Below are positions 1 through 9,031 of a stretch of DNA of 13,221 bases, piece by piece (positions within the stretch are counted from its first letter, which is position 1; each line of letters starts with the position of its first letter). The notes under the pieces were generated by a model. It was given only the letters and a program-made list of their open reading frames with translations, was not told where the DNA came from and ran no database searches. The stretch comes from CAVSWN01 sp046728115. Its GTDB lineage: Bacteria; Acidobacteriota; Vicinamibacteria; Vicinamibacterales; CAVVIG01. The position numbers were made by a program, and so were the translations under genes. The DNA is taken from NCBI GenBank assembly GCA_046728115.1, contig JBKPDW010000489.1:1-13221 (forward strand). Reading direction: 5' to 3'.

Positions 1-1
1 C

Positions 2-319
2 AAGCCCGTCACGATCAAGGGCACGGTCGTCAAGATGGAGTGGATCAACCCGCACTCCTGGATCCACATCGACGTGAAGGGGCCGGACGGGAAGGTGGAC
101 CGTTGGGTGGTGGAAGGTGGCGCGCCGAATTCGCTGCTCCGCCGCGGCTGGACCAAGAACTCGCTGCCCTACGGCATCGAGATAACCGTTGAAGGCTTCC
201 AGGCGAAGGACGGTTCGTACCGCGCGAACGGCCGTGACATCACATTCCCGGACGGGACGAGGCTGTTCGTCGGCTCGTCGGGCACGGGCGCGCCGGATGA
301 GAAACGGGAGCGCCGGTAG
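2..319 (+). CDS. DUF6152 family protein, 3' part (5' end outside window)
   Basis: The frame is open from base 2, so the gene begins left of the window; 105 C-terminal residues are visible, and the first internal ATG (35) falls inside the conserved core and is not the start. The residues match my recollection of the DUF6152 family: a KGTVVKMEWINPHSW block near the start, then VEGGAPNSLLRRGW, then an ANGRDITFPDGTRLFVGSSG tail. Known members are small exported proteins of about 120-130 aa with a signal peptide, so mostly the signal peptide is missing here. The fold is expected to be a small beta barrel, and the biochemical role is unknown. In soil Acidobacteriota and Proteobacteria these genes occur in several copies, often near other exported hypothetical genes. 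The family call is firm; the function is unassigned. Confidence 0.85.
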   Translation, partial: KPVTIKGTVVKMEWINPHSWIHIDVKGPDGKVDRWVVEGGAPNSLLRRGWTKNSLPYGIEITVEGFQAKDGSYRANGRDITFPDGTRLFVGSSGTGAPDEKRERR

Positions 320-461
320 CGTTCACTCTTCAAGCCCGCCAGAATCTTTGCGTGCAGCTTGTCGTAGGGTGACACACGATCTGACACACTACGCGCTCCG
401 CTTGCCACGAGCGTCTGGTTGAGTCGAACGATTCTTCCGACCGCCGTCCGAATTCACACCG
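320..461. other. Intergenic gap without recognisable gene
   Basis: 142 bp between the DUF6152 stop and the next ATG. I see no stem-loop followed by a T run, no convincing -35/-10 pair and no Shine-Dalgarno directly before the ATG at 462. It presumably holds the end of the first transcript and the start of the next, but no signal can be pinned down. Confidence 0.4.
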
Positions 462-2108
462 ATGCCGCAGAACGCAGGGTTACGACGCGAGTTGTTCACG
501 GCTTTCGCTTTTCTGACCGCACTGACGATCATCATCACCTGGCCCCAAGCGCTGTATCTCGGCACTAAGGTTCCGGCTCACGACGATCCGCTGCTCAGTA
601 TGTGGCGGTTGGGCTGGATCGCTCACGCGCTTCAGACCAGCATCACGCACCTCTTCGACGGCAATATCTTCTATCCGTATCCCCGCACCCTCGCCTTTTC
701 GGATGCCACGCTCTTCGAGGGACTTCTTGCTGCACCGTGGCTGTGGGCCCACGTCAACCCGGTTCTCGTCTACAACGTAGTGCTGCTGGGGGGCATCGTC
801 TCGTCCGGGCTCGGGATGTTCGTGCTCGCCAGATATCTCACGGCGAGCGAAGATGCCGCTCTCGTCGCGGCCACGATCTTTACGCTCGCTCCGTATCGCA
901 TCGAACATTTCATGCATCTCGAGCTCCAGTGGACGGTCTGGATACCACTGACGTTCTGGGCGGTGCATCGATGTTTCGATACTGGATCGGTTCGGAACGG
1001 CCTCCTGGCCGGAGGGCTGCTGTCGTTGCAGGTGATTTCGTGCCTGTACTACGGCGGCTACCTGGCACTAATCGCTTCGGTTCTCGCGCTGTTGCTGGCT
1101 CTGGCGCTGGGTCATTTCAGACACGCAGTGATCCCGTTGTTGCTCGGAGCTGCGATCCCGGTGCTGCTTGTCGTCCTGTACGCAGCACCGTACGTCGACA
1201 ACGCACGTGTGCTCGGCGCCCGCGATCCGAGCGATATCGCAAACTTCAGCGGACAGGTAGCCAGCTACTTCGCGGCTCCCCAGCAGAACTGGCTGTGGGG
1301 GTGGACGGCGTTTCAATTCAACGGCAACGAGCTGCGGCTCTTCCCCGGAACTGTGGCCGTGGCGCTCGCCCTGCTGGCGTTCGCGCAGCGAAACCGCCCT
1401 CGTCTGGTCTGGGTCTATGGGGCGGTGACGGCGCTCGCAGTCGAACTGTCGCTGGGCCTCAACGGCCCGCTCTATCGATGGCTGCACGCCCATCTGTGGG
1501 TACTTCAGGGCTTCCGTGCGCCGGCGCGCTTCGGCATTTTTGCGTGCAGCAGTCTGGCCGTTCTCGCGGCGTTCGGACTCAAGCGATTGCAGCAGCTGAC
1601 GCTAGGAACGCGTTTCCAGAAGCTGGTGCTCCCAATCGTCCTGGTGGCGGTCGGGCTCGAAAGCGGTTCCGCCCCGATGCATCTCATCGACGTGCCGCTC
1701 GAGGTTCCCTCCGTGTATAAATTTCTGGCAAGCGCCAGCCGTTCGGCCGGACGTTCGGTCGTCGTGGAACTGCCAATCGTCGACACCGACGCGGCCTCCA
1801 TGTACATGTTCTGCTCGACCTGGCACTGGATTCCGCTCGTCAACGGCTACAGCGGGTTCACCCCCCCGGCCTACAAGGAAACCGTCGAACGCATGCGCAC
1901 GTTCCCCGACGATGCGGCGATCCGGCGATTGCAGGAACTCGACGTGCGGTACATCCTGGTGCACGAGTCGCTCTACGCGGCCAAGGAGTACACCTCGCTG
2001 ATGGTCCGCCTGGCCCAGAGGCCCGAGCTGATGTCAGTTGGCAAGTTCCGCGATTGGACGATGGGAGCGACCCAGGTGTTTCAGTTCAGTCGGGTCGGCA
2101 CTCAGTAG
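462..2108 (+). CDS. GT-C-like polytopic membrane protein (putative glycosyltransferase)
   Basis: A 548-residue integral membrane protein. Hydrophobic segments begin at residues 11-33 and recur to about 400 (for example 101-124, 133-146, 180-215, 222-244, 296-308, 317-332, 358-373, 388-400), followed by a soluble region (about 401-548) likely outside the membrane. An acidic pair after the first membrane segment (D41-D42-P43, then LLSMWRLGW) sits where GT-C glycosyltransferases carry their catalytic acidic motif. GFRAPARF (350-357) and the tail motif with STWHWIPLVNGYSGF (452-466) recur in a widespread uncharacterised family. Such enzymes use polyprenyl-phosphate sugars and act on the outer face of the inner membrane. 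The start is ATG 462, kept because the first membrane segment requires it, although no clear Shine-Dalgarno precedes it. Donor and acceptor cannot be told. YfhO-like proteins are an alternative relative. Confidence 0.7.
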   Translation: MPQNAGLRRELFTAFAFLTALTIIITWPQALYLGTKVPAHDDPLLSMWRLGWIAHALQTSITHLFDGNIFYPYPRTLAFSDATLFEGLLAAPWLWAHVNPVLVYNVVLLGGIVSSGLGMFVLARYLTASEDAALVAATIFTLAPYRIEHFMHLELQWTVWIPLTFWAVHRCFDTGSVRNGLLAGGLLSLQVISCLYYGGYLALIASVLALLLALALGHFRHAVIPLLLGAAIPVLLVVLYAAPYVDNARVLGARDPSDIANFSGQVASYFAAPQQNWLWGWTAFQFNGNELRLFPGTVAVALALLAFAQRNRPRLVWVYGAVTALAVELSLGLNGPLYRWLHAHLWVLQGFRAPARFGIFACSSLAVLAAFGLKRLQQLTLGTRFQKLVLPIVLVAVGLESGSAPMHLIDVPLEVPSVYKFLASASRSAGRSVVVELPIVDTDAASMYMFCSTWHWIPLVNGYSGFTPPAYKETVERMRTFPDDAAIRRLQELDVRYILVHESLYAAKEYTSLMVRLAQRPELMSVGKFRDWTMGATQVFQFSRVGTQ

Positions 2109-2114
2109 GCGACC

Positions 2115-3311
2115 TCAAAAAACCGGCCGCCAGGTGAAGAACATCGCAGCCATCAATGTTTGACCGATCGCGAATGCGATCGCCCACACGACGCGATGCG
2201 AGGCGGGTACAGTCGCGCCGAGCCAGATGAACACCGGAAACACAACCGACGTGAGGCGACCCAGCGACAGAACGCCACCCGCAAGCAGCGGCGGCACGAG
2301 CCACACGACAATCAACACTGCGTAAGCGAGACCCAGCCGCCTGTAGACCGGCACCGTGAGGCACAGCAGGACGATCACGATCCAGCCGGTGGCGTAGTCG
2401 ACCATGGCTGTCGCACCGACATCGCTGGTAAAGAACAGCGGCGTGCGCCACCACTCCGCGATCACCTGCGACAGCGGTGTGTACTGCCGCCCCCATGCCT
2501 GCTGGGCAGTCCACCACGTCAACGGGTGACCTGTCAGCGTGTACACGTAAAAGGAGTGGATAACCATCCCGACGAAGGGCATCGCGGCAGCGGCGAATCG
2601 GCTCGCCACTCGAAGCGGAGGCATCTGGCCGTCCTTACGCCTGTCCGCCAGCACCGATTGCAGAGCGATGATCGAAAGCGGCAGCGACAGCACGCTGCCA
2701 TTTGGCCGCGTCAACCCAGCGAGAAGCCCCCACCCTGCGGAACGCAGCAGGTCATCGCGACGAAGGTGCAGCCAGGCGCCCAGCGTCGCAAGCAGGAAGA
2801 GCGATTCGCTGTACGCCGTGCTGAAAAAGAGCGCAAACGGATAGGTTGCCAGCAACAGCACGGCCGCTGTCGCCGACTCGTCATCGAGATCCTGCCGTGC
2901 CAGACGATACAGGTAGGTGAATGCACCGAGTGCGGCACCCAACGCAACGACCATCGCCGCCGCGAGGTCGGGAAGCCGAGTGATCACGTGCGTCGCGCGC
3001 ACCGCCATCGGAAATCCAGGAAAGAACGCGACCGACTGTTGCCCGGTGTCTGCAGGGTTCCACCGATAACCGTTGCGGGCGATCGACAAGTACCAACCGA
3101 CGTCGTAGCGGTGTGGCAGATTCAGAAGCTCGTTGCTCGAAGATCGGCTCGATGGCTGTCCGTTCGCCCACCCGAACGCGGTCAATGCAAAATACCCGGC
3201 CGCCAGCACTCCGATCCGAGTGACGAGAAAGACTGGCAGGACCGCTCGAAGCGGTCGCAGGGCACTCGGTCTGGTGTCCGGGTCTCCGTCCGGATCCGCG
3301 GCAGGGCGCAT
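2115..3311 (-). CDS. PIG-V-like mannosyltransferase family membrane protein
   Basis: 398 residues with many membrane segments. Motifs match the bacterial relatives of PIG-V (GPI mannosyltransferase 2, GT-C fold). RYDVGWYLSIARNGY (68-82) carries Asp70, placed like the family's catalytic acidic residue. FFPGFPMA (97-103), YPFALFFSTAYSESLF (157-172) and GLLAGLTRPNG (195-205) follow in the family order. Eukaryotic PIG-V adds the second mannose of the GPI anchor from dolichol-phosphate mannose. Bacterial relatives are presumed to transfer a sugar from a polyprenyl carrier at the outer face of the inner membrane, with unknown acceptor. The start is ATG at 3311 with a weak AGG-like site about 5 nt upstream. 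The stop lies 6 bp from the stop of the plus-strand gene at 462-2108, so the two transcripts must run into each other. katG lies upstream on the same strand, 189 bp away. Confidence 0.8.
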   Translation of the reverse strand: MRPAADPDGDPDTRPSALRPLRAVLPVFLVTRIGVLAAGYFALTAFGWANGQPSSRSSSNELLNLPHRYDVGWYLSIARNGYRWNPADTGQQSVAFFPGFPMAVRATHVITRLPDLAAAMVVALGAALGAFTYLYRLARQDLDDESATAAVLLLATYPFALFFSTAYSESLFLLATLGAWLHLRRDDLLRSAGWGLLAGLTRPNGSVLSLPLSIIALQSVLADRRKDGQMPPLRVASRFAAAAMPFVGMVIHSFYVYTLTGHPLTWWTAQQAWGRQYTPLSQVIAEWWRTPLFFTSDVGATAMVDYATGWIVIVLLCLTVPVYRRLGLAYAVLIVVWLVPPLLAGGVLSLGRLTSVVFPVFIWLGATVPASHRVVWAIAFAIGQTLMAAMFFTWRPVF

Positions 3312-3500
3312 CTCGACCTATCTCATAACCCGAATCTCAGCCACGACCCCACGAAATCCGCCTCCGCTCGCCTTCGAGAGCGACGGCTGGCTCCGCAAGC
3401 GGAGGCCTGCGAATACCAGGCATCGAGCCTGATAGCGGGCCTTCCGCCCCTTCGAGCGCGACTGTCGTCAACGGATGGTAGTCAACGCCAGCGAAAGCGA
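3312..3500. other. Intergenic region between katG and the PIG-V-like gene
   Basis: 189 bp, downstream of katG and upstream of the PIG-V-like gene in the direction of transcription. It contains a long inverted repeat (3360-3406, listed separately). No T-run terminator and no clear promoter consensus were found, so whether katG transcripts stop here is open. Confidence 0.4.
3360..3406. repeat. Inverted repeat, REP-like or terminator-like
   Basis: GCCTCCGCT (3360-3368) and its exact complement AGCGGAGGC (3398-3406) flank a 29-nt loop. The loop holds a second inverted pair, CGCTC (3365-3369) against GAGCG (3378-3382). The structure is GC-rich, has no T run, and sits about 95 bp past the katG stop. 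It could be a factor-dependent terminator, an mRNA 3'-end stabiliser or a dispersed REP-type palindrome. The base match is directly seen; the role is inference. Confidence 0.5.
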
Positions 3501-5681
<2,181 letters not shown>

Positions 5682-5744
5682 ATGATGTTGACCTCTACTG
5701 TGATGGGGCGGTTGTCAGTCCCTGGGATTCACTTCACGGTCCGT

Positions 5745-6266
5745 TCACGGGATTGTCGGGCCCTCTGTGCGTACGATCCGTCGCCGGCTTCGGCGTCGGC
5801 GTATCGATAGGTCGGAGCGGGATAGCGCCCGGGACTGAGCCAGGCAATCCGGACAGCGCCCCCAGTAGGCGACCTCGGCCTCGTCGATTTCGTAGCCCTT
5901 GTCGTCGGCCGCTGTCAGACAGGGGGTTGAGCCGACGGCGCAGTCCACGTCGACCAGACGGCCGCAGATTCGACAGATCAGATGGTGGTGGTTGTCGCCG
6001 ACGCGATCCTCGAAGCGTGCGGGCGACCCGGCGGGCTGGATGCGCCTGAGGAGGTCTTCGGCCACCAGGACGCCGAGGGCGTCGTACACCGACTGGAGCG
6101 AGATGGCCCCGATCTCGGCCCTGACGACCTCAGCCACGCCGTCGGCTGTGATGTGCGGCTGACCCGCCACAGCCCGCAGGACAGCCAATCGCTGGGCCGT
6201 GACCTGAATGCCGCGTTGCCGAAGGAGGTCAGCCGGGTCAGTAGCCACGCGGGCAGCGTAGATCAA
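5745..6266 (-). CDS. furA: Fur-family regulator, FurA type, upstream of katG
   Basis: 173 residues from a TTG start (6266). A GTG seven codons in (6248) is the main alternative; neither has a strong Shine-Dalgarno, so a leaderless or TTG start is possible. A winged-helix DNA-binding domain (about 14-80, recognition helix near SLQSVYDALGVL, 56-67) is followed by the dimerisation/metal domain. DNHHHLICRICG (91-102) holds the histidine cluster and C98/C101; the second CxxC pair is C138/C141 in CPDC. The stretch from RVGDNHHH to EAEVAYWGRCPDC closely resembles mycobacterial and streptomycete FurA, the repressor encoded directly upstream of katG. Expected role: a metal-bound repressor of its own operon that releases on peroxide. 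Odd point: residues about 143-173 form an Arg-rich tail (RRRRSRRR at 157-164) longer than I expect for FurA. Placement 63 bp upstream of katG supports co-transcription. Confidence 0.9.
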   Translation of the reverse strand: MIYAARVATDPADLLRQRGIQVTAQRLAVLRAVAGQPHITADGVAEVVRAEIGAISLQSVYDALGVLVAEDLLRRIQPAGSPARFEDRVGDNHHHLICRICGRLVDVDCAVGSTPCLTAADDKGYEIDEAEVAYWGRCPDCLAQSRALSRSDLSIRRRRSRRRIVRTEGPTIP

Positions 6267-6578
6267 TTCTTTGACTGATTCAAATATTTGACCCTAATTG
6301 GAACAGTTTAACAGCCTATTGCTGGGCTTTGAGGTTCAGCATAGACTCTGACCTCGCTTGGGACGTCGGTTCCGGGGCGGATCCCGCTACGGCAAGGCAT
6401 TCGGGCTTTTGGACAAACGTTGGCTGGAGTGGTGGGTAGTCGGTTCAACGTGAACGTCGTTCAAGCTCTTTCGCTCGCAATAGATCAATCGCATCCACGA
6501 ACCACCGTTCGACGCTGGACACAGCCCCATTCGTCGCAGCCGTTCTGATAGTGCCGTGCTCATGGACCGGAGGTCCTC
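6267..6578. other. Divergent intergenic region between fur and the S8 protease gene
   Basis: 312 bp between oppositely directed starts; it must hold both promoters. The fur side carries the AT-rich palindrome. On the plus strand TTGCTG (6319-6324) and TAGACT (6342-6347) are spaced 17 bp, a weak sigma70-like pair. GTTCA-ACG-TGAAC (6443-6455) plus another GTTCA (6459-6463) form a small half-site cluster. A minus-strand open frame at 6387-6671 crosses this gap but has no family resemblance and overlaps the protease start, so I do not call it a gene. Confidence 0.4.
6270..6291. promoter_or_regulatory. Probable Fur operator upstream of furA-katG
   Basis: A perfect 12-bp palindrome TCAAATATTTGA occupies 6280-6291, 14 bp upstream of the fur start. 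A third half-site TTTGA at 6270-6274 pairs, across 5 nt, with the TCAAA at 6280-6284. The AT-rich patch stands out against GC-rich surroundings. FurA proteins are known to bind AT-rich sites at the furA start, so autoregulation of furA-katG is the natural reading. The palindrome is seen directly; binding is inferred. Confidence 0.6.
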
Positions 6579-8084
6579 GTGATCGTTGGACGAACTCGTC
6601 TCACGCTCGGATTGGCACTCGCAGGAATGAGTATTGGCTTCATTTTGGCGCGGGCACATCCAGCGGCTCAAACAGTAGATCAGTTGCCAGTGATGACCAA
6701 GGAGCGCGCTCTTGCCTTCATTCGGGCGGCCGACGAGCGCCTCGATTATTTGCCAGGTGAGATCCTTGTCAAGTTTCGCCCCGGCATGTCACCCAGTCAG
6801 CAACAAGCTGCGCTGTCCGTACTACGCAGCCGACCGTCCGCAAGCGAGCTTCAATGGATCGGAGACGTGGCGCTGCTGCGTGACTCGACAGACCCGGACT
6901 CACCGTTTTTGGCCAGCTTGTTGAGCGCACAACCAGAAGTTGCATACGCTGAACCGAATTATCTGCGGCGCTTCAATGCCGCTCCGAGCGATCCATCGTT
7001 CTCGCGACAATGGAATTTCAGCGCCTTGGACTTGCCGAGAGCCTGGGATATCAATCCCGGGGCGAATGCGAACACGATCGTAGCCGTGCTCGACAGTGGC
7101 TTGACCACCGTCGCGCAAGCGTTCGCCGTTCAGACCTGGAATGGACGTGCGATTCAAACAGTCGCCGTGCCGTTCGCGATCAACCCTGACTTATCCGGCT
7201 CACGCGTGACAATGCCAAGGGATTTCGCAACGTCAGAAGCATTCGGCCGAACACTTCCTGCGGTCGTCGACATGGGGGGCCACGGGACGCATGTCTCTTC
7301 AACTATCGGAGAAGAGACGAACAATGACGTCGCTGAAGCTGGAATTGCGTACAGCGCGAAGATCATGCCCGTGAAGGTGTGTCTCAGTTACTGGGATGTG
7401 CAATTCGCATTCTCGGCAGCAGGCATTCCAGGTTTTGCCCCGGTGAACTCTGGCGGCTGCCCGACGAGTGCGATCGCATTAGGACTTCGATATGCCGCCG
7501 ACAACGGAGCGAAGGTAATCAACATGAGCCTCGGCGGGACCGTCGCAACCTCCACCGAACGTGATGCAATCACCTATGCGGTCGGCAAGGGCGCCTTCGT
7601 GGCGATTTCTGGTGGTAACGAGTACGAGGACGGCAACCCTGTCGAATACCCCGCGGCGTTTGCCGCAACGATCGACGGCGCGATGTCGGTGGCGGCGGTC
7701 GGCCGTTCTCTGAAGCGATCCTTTTATTCCAATACCGGACCGCACATTGAAATCGCCGCTCCCGGCGGCGACGATCGCGATGGCGGCGTCAATGGTCTCG
7801 TCTGGCAAGCGACGCTATTTCCTTCCGATTCAGACCCGCGGACGGTGGTTTTCCCACGTTTTGATCGATATGCCGAAGTGCCCATGGAGGGGACGTCGAT
7901 GGCGGCACCACACGTCTCTGGAGTGGCGGCGTTGCTCATCAGTCAAGGCGTGACGAAACCGGCGGCAATTGAAGCGCTCATTCGTTCGACTGCTCTCGAC
8001 CTGGGAAGTCCGGGCCGCGACAACGAGTACGGCTACGGTCTCATTCAACCCAGGGCGGCGTTGCGTGGTGTGGGGGTGAAATGA
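6579..8084 (+). CDS. Secreted S8 (subtilisin-like) serine protease
   Basis: 501 residues from GTG 6579, preceded by GGAGGT (6569-6574) with a short 4-nt spacer. A signal peptide or anchor (about 1-31) ends near PAAQT. A propeptide-like domain (about 55-131: YLPGEILVKFRPGMS to QPEVAYAEPNYLRR) resembles the N-terminal inhibitor domain of fervidolysin/thermitase-type proteases. The catalytic domain has D172 (AVLDSG), H235 (GGHGTHV), oxyanion N347 (SGGNE) and S440 (GTSMAAPHVSG), all intact. D-to-H spacing (63) and H-to-S spacing (205) exceed those of subtilisin (32 and 157), implying loop insertions; one loop (268-294) is bounded by two cysteines that could pair. It probably acts in the periplasm or outside the cell. 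The stop overlaps the next gene by 4 bp (ATGA), which indicates translational coupling to the beta-barrel protein. Confidence 0.93.
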   Translation: MIVGRTRLTLGLALAGMSIGFILARAHPAAQTVDQLPVMTKERALAFIRAADERLDYLPGEILVKFRPGMSPSQQQAALSVLRSRPSASELQWIGDVALLRDSTDPDSPFLASLLSAQPEVAYAEPNYLRRFNAAPSDPSFSRQWNFSALDLPRAWDINPGANANTIVAVLDSGLTTVAQAFAVQTWNGRAIQTVAVPFAINPDLSGSRVTMPRDFATSEAFGRTLPAVVDMGGHGTHVSSTIGEETNNDVAEAGIAYSAKIMPVKVCLSYWDVQFAFSAAGIPGFAPVNSGGCPTSAIALGLRYAADNGAKVINMSLGGTVATSTERDAITYAVGKGAFVAISGGNEYEDGNPVEYPAAFAATIDGAMSVAAVGRSLKRSFYSNTGPHIEIAAPGGDDRDGGVNGLVWQATLFPSDSDPRTVVFPRFDRYAEVPMEGTSMAAPHVSGVAALLISQGVTKPAAIEALIRSTALDLGSPGRDNEYGYGLIQPRAALRGVGVK

Positions 8085-9022
8085 GTCGCGTCTTGCATCG
8101 ATCCGTTCTTCGGATCCTGGCGATCACCGCCGCAATCTTGTTCGGAGCCGGTCAACTGGCTTTCGCCCAGGCACAGGTCCGAGTCATCAAGGACCATTCG
8201 ATCATCTGGAATCTGGGCATGCCCCTACCCATCACGACTGTCAGGGCCGGTACCGAACTCGAGGTAATTGGTCGAGAGGGGGAATTTTACGTCGTGCGAG
8301 TGCCTGGCACGGGCGGGCGTTCAGGAGAGACCGGACGGATTGCCGTCTCGCAGGTAGAGGTGATCGCCGGCACGCCGCCCACACAGCCGGCACCGCCAGA
8401 GTCACGGCGTGGACAGGACTCGCCGACCCCTGAACAAACTCGGGTCAGTGGTAGTGCCGAACATGGAATCGGATTCTACGGGTTTGGCGAAGGCGGCATG
8501 ACAGCCTGGCTCGCGAATGAAACGTTTTCGGCAGTCTTCGGCAACTCGCGAGCACCGATCTTCGGTGTCGGCGGTCAGATTCGTGTGAACGGTCAACTCG
8601 TGATCGAAGGTGCCGTCGAGCGCTTCAAAGAGACGGGACAACGCGTGTTCGTGTCGGGCGACGAGGTCTTCAAGTTAGGCATCCGCGACACAGTTCGGAT
8701 CATTCCGATCTCCGTCACTGCCTCATATCGACACCGTGCAGGGAGCGCTGCGTACTACGGCGGTGGGGGAGTTGGGCAGTATTTCTACAAGGAAGATTCT
8801 GACTTTGCCCAGCCCGCCGAAAACGTCAATCAGCGATTTACGAGCTATCACGTGGTCGCTGGCGTCGAGTTTGGAGCCATCGGCACCGTGCTCAAGACGG
8901 CCTTCGAGGTTCAGTTCACGAGCGTACCAGACGCCATCGGAACGACAGGTGCCTCGGCTGCGTTCGGTGAACACAATCTCGGAGGACTCCAGCTGCGTGT
9001 CAAGATCCTGGCGGGCAAGTAA
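8081..9022 (+). CDS. SH3-like domain plus outer-membrane beta-barrel protein
   Basis: 313 residues with a clear signal peptide (1-30, cleavage near AFA-QAQ). Residues about 31-96 read as a bacterial SH3-like domain (alternating strands, AGTELEVIGREGEFYVVRVP, GRIAVSQVEVI). A Pro-rich linker (97-122) follows. The rest (about 128-313) alternates polar and hydrophobic residues with many Gly and aromatic residues (GIGFYGFGEGGMTAW, AAYYGGGGVGQYFY, YHVVAGVEFGA) and ends in LQLRVKILAGK, typical of a small outer-membrane or membrane-associated beta barrel of about eight strands. I recognise no named family. The start ATG overlaps the protease stop, and GGGGTG lies just upstream, so the two proteins are made together. 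It could anchor, receive or be processed by the protease. Its stop is 9 bp from that of the converging DUF4159 gene. Confidence 0.75.
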   Translation: MSRVLHRSVLRILAITAAILFGAGQLAFAQAQVRVIKDHSIIWNLGMPLPITTVRAGTELEVIGREGEFYVVRVPGTGGRSGETGRIAVSQVEVIAGTPPTQPAPPESRRGQDSPTPEQTRVSGSAEHGIGFYGFGEGGMTAWLANETFSAVFGNSRAPIFGVGGQIRVNGQLVIEGAVERFKETGQRVFVSGDEVFKLGIRDTVRIIPISVTASYRHRAGSAAYYGGGGVGQYFYKEDSDFAQPAENVNQRFTSYHVVAGVEFGAIGTVLKTAFEVQFTSVPDAIGTTGASAAFGEHNLGGLQLRVKILAGK

Positions 9023-9031
9023 ATTTCAATC

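Noticed and set aside
602..1720. 372-aa plus-strand open frame
   Set aside because: Alternative frame inside the GT-C-like gene; Arg-rich, without the membrane segments seen in the correct frame.
5733..5750. Two TTCACGG heptamers 11 bp apart between fur and katG
   Set aside because: One helical turn apart, but the second overlaps the fur stop codon; too short to distinguish from chance.
6443..6455. LexA-type box
   Set aside because: The half-sites are in GTTC...GAAC order with a 5-nt spacer, not the GAAC...GTTC order with 4 nt of Gram-positive LexA sites.
6387..6671. 94-aa minus-strand open frame in the fur-protease gap
   Set aside because: No recognisable family or ribosome site, and it overlaps the well-supported start of the protease on the opposite strand.
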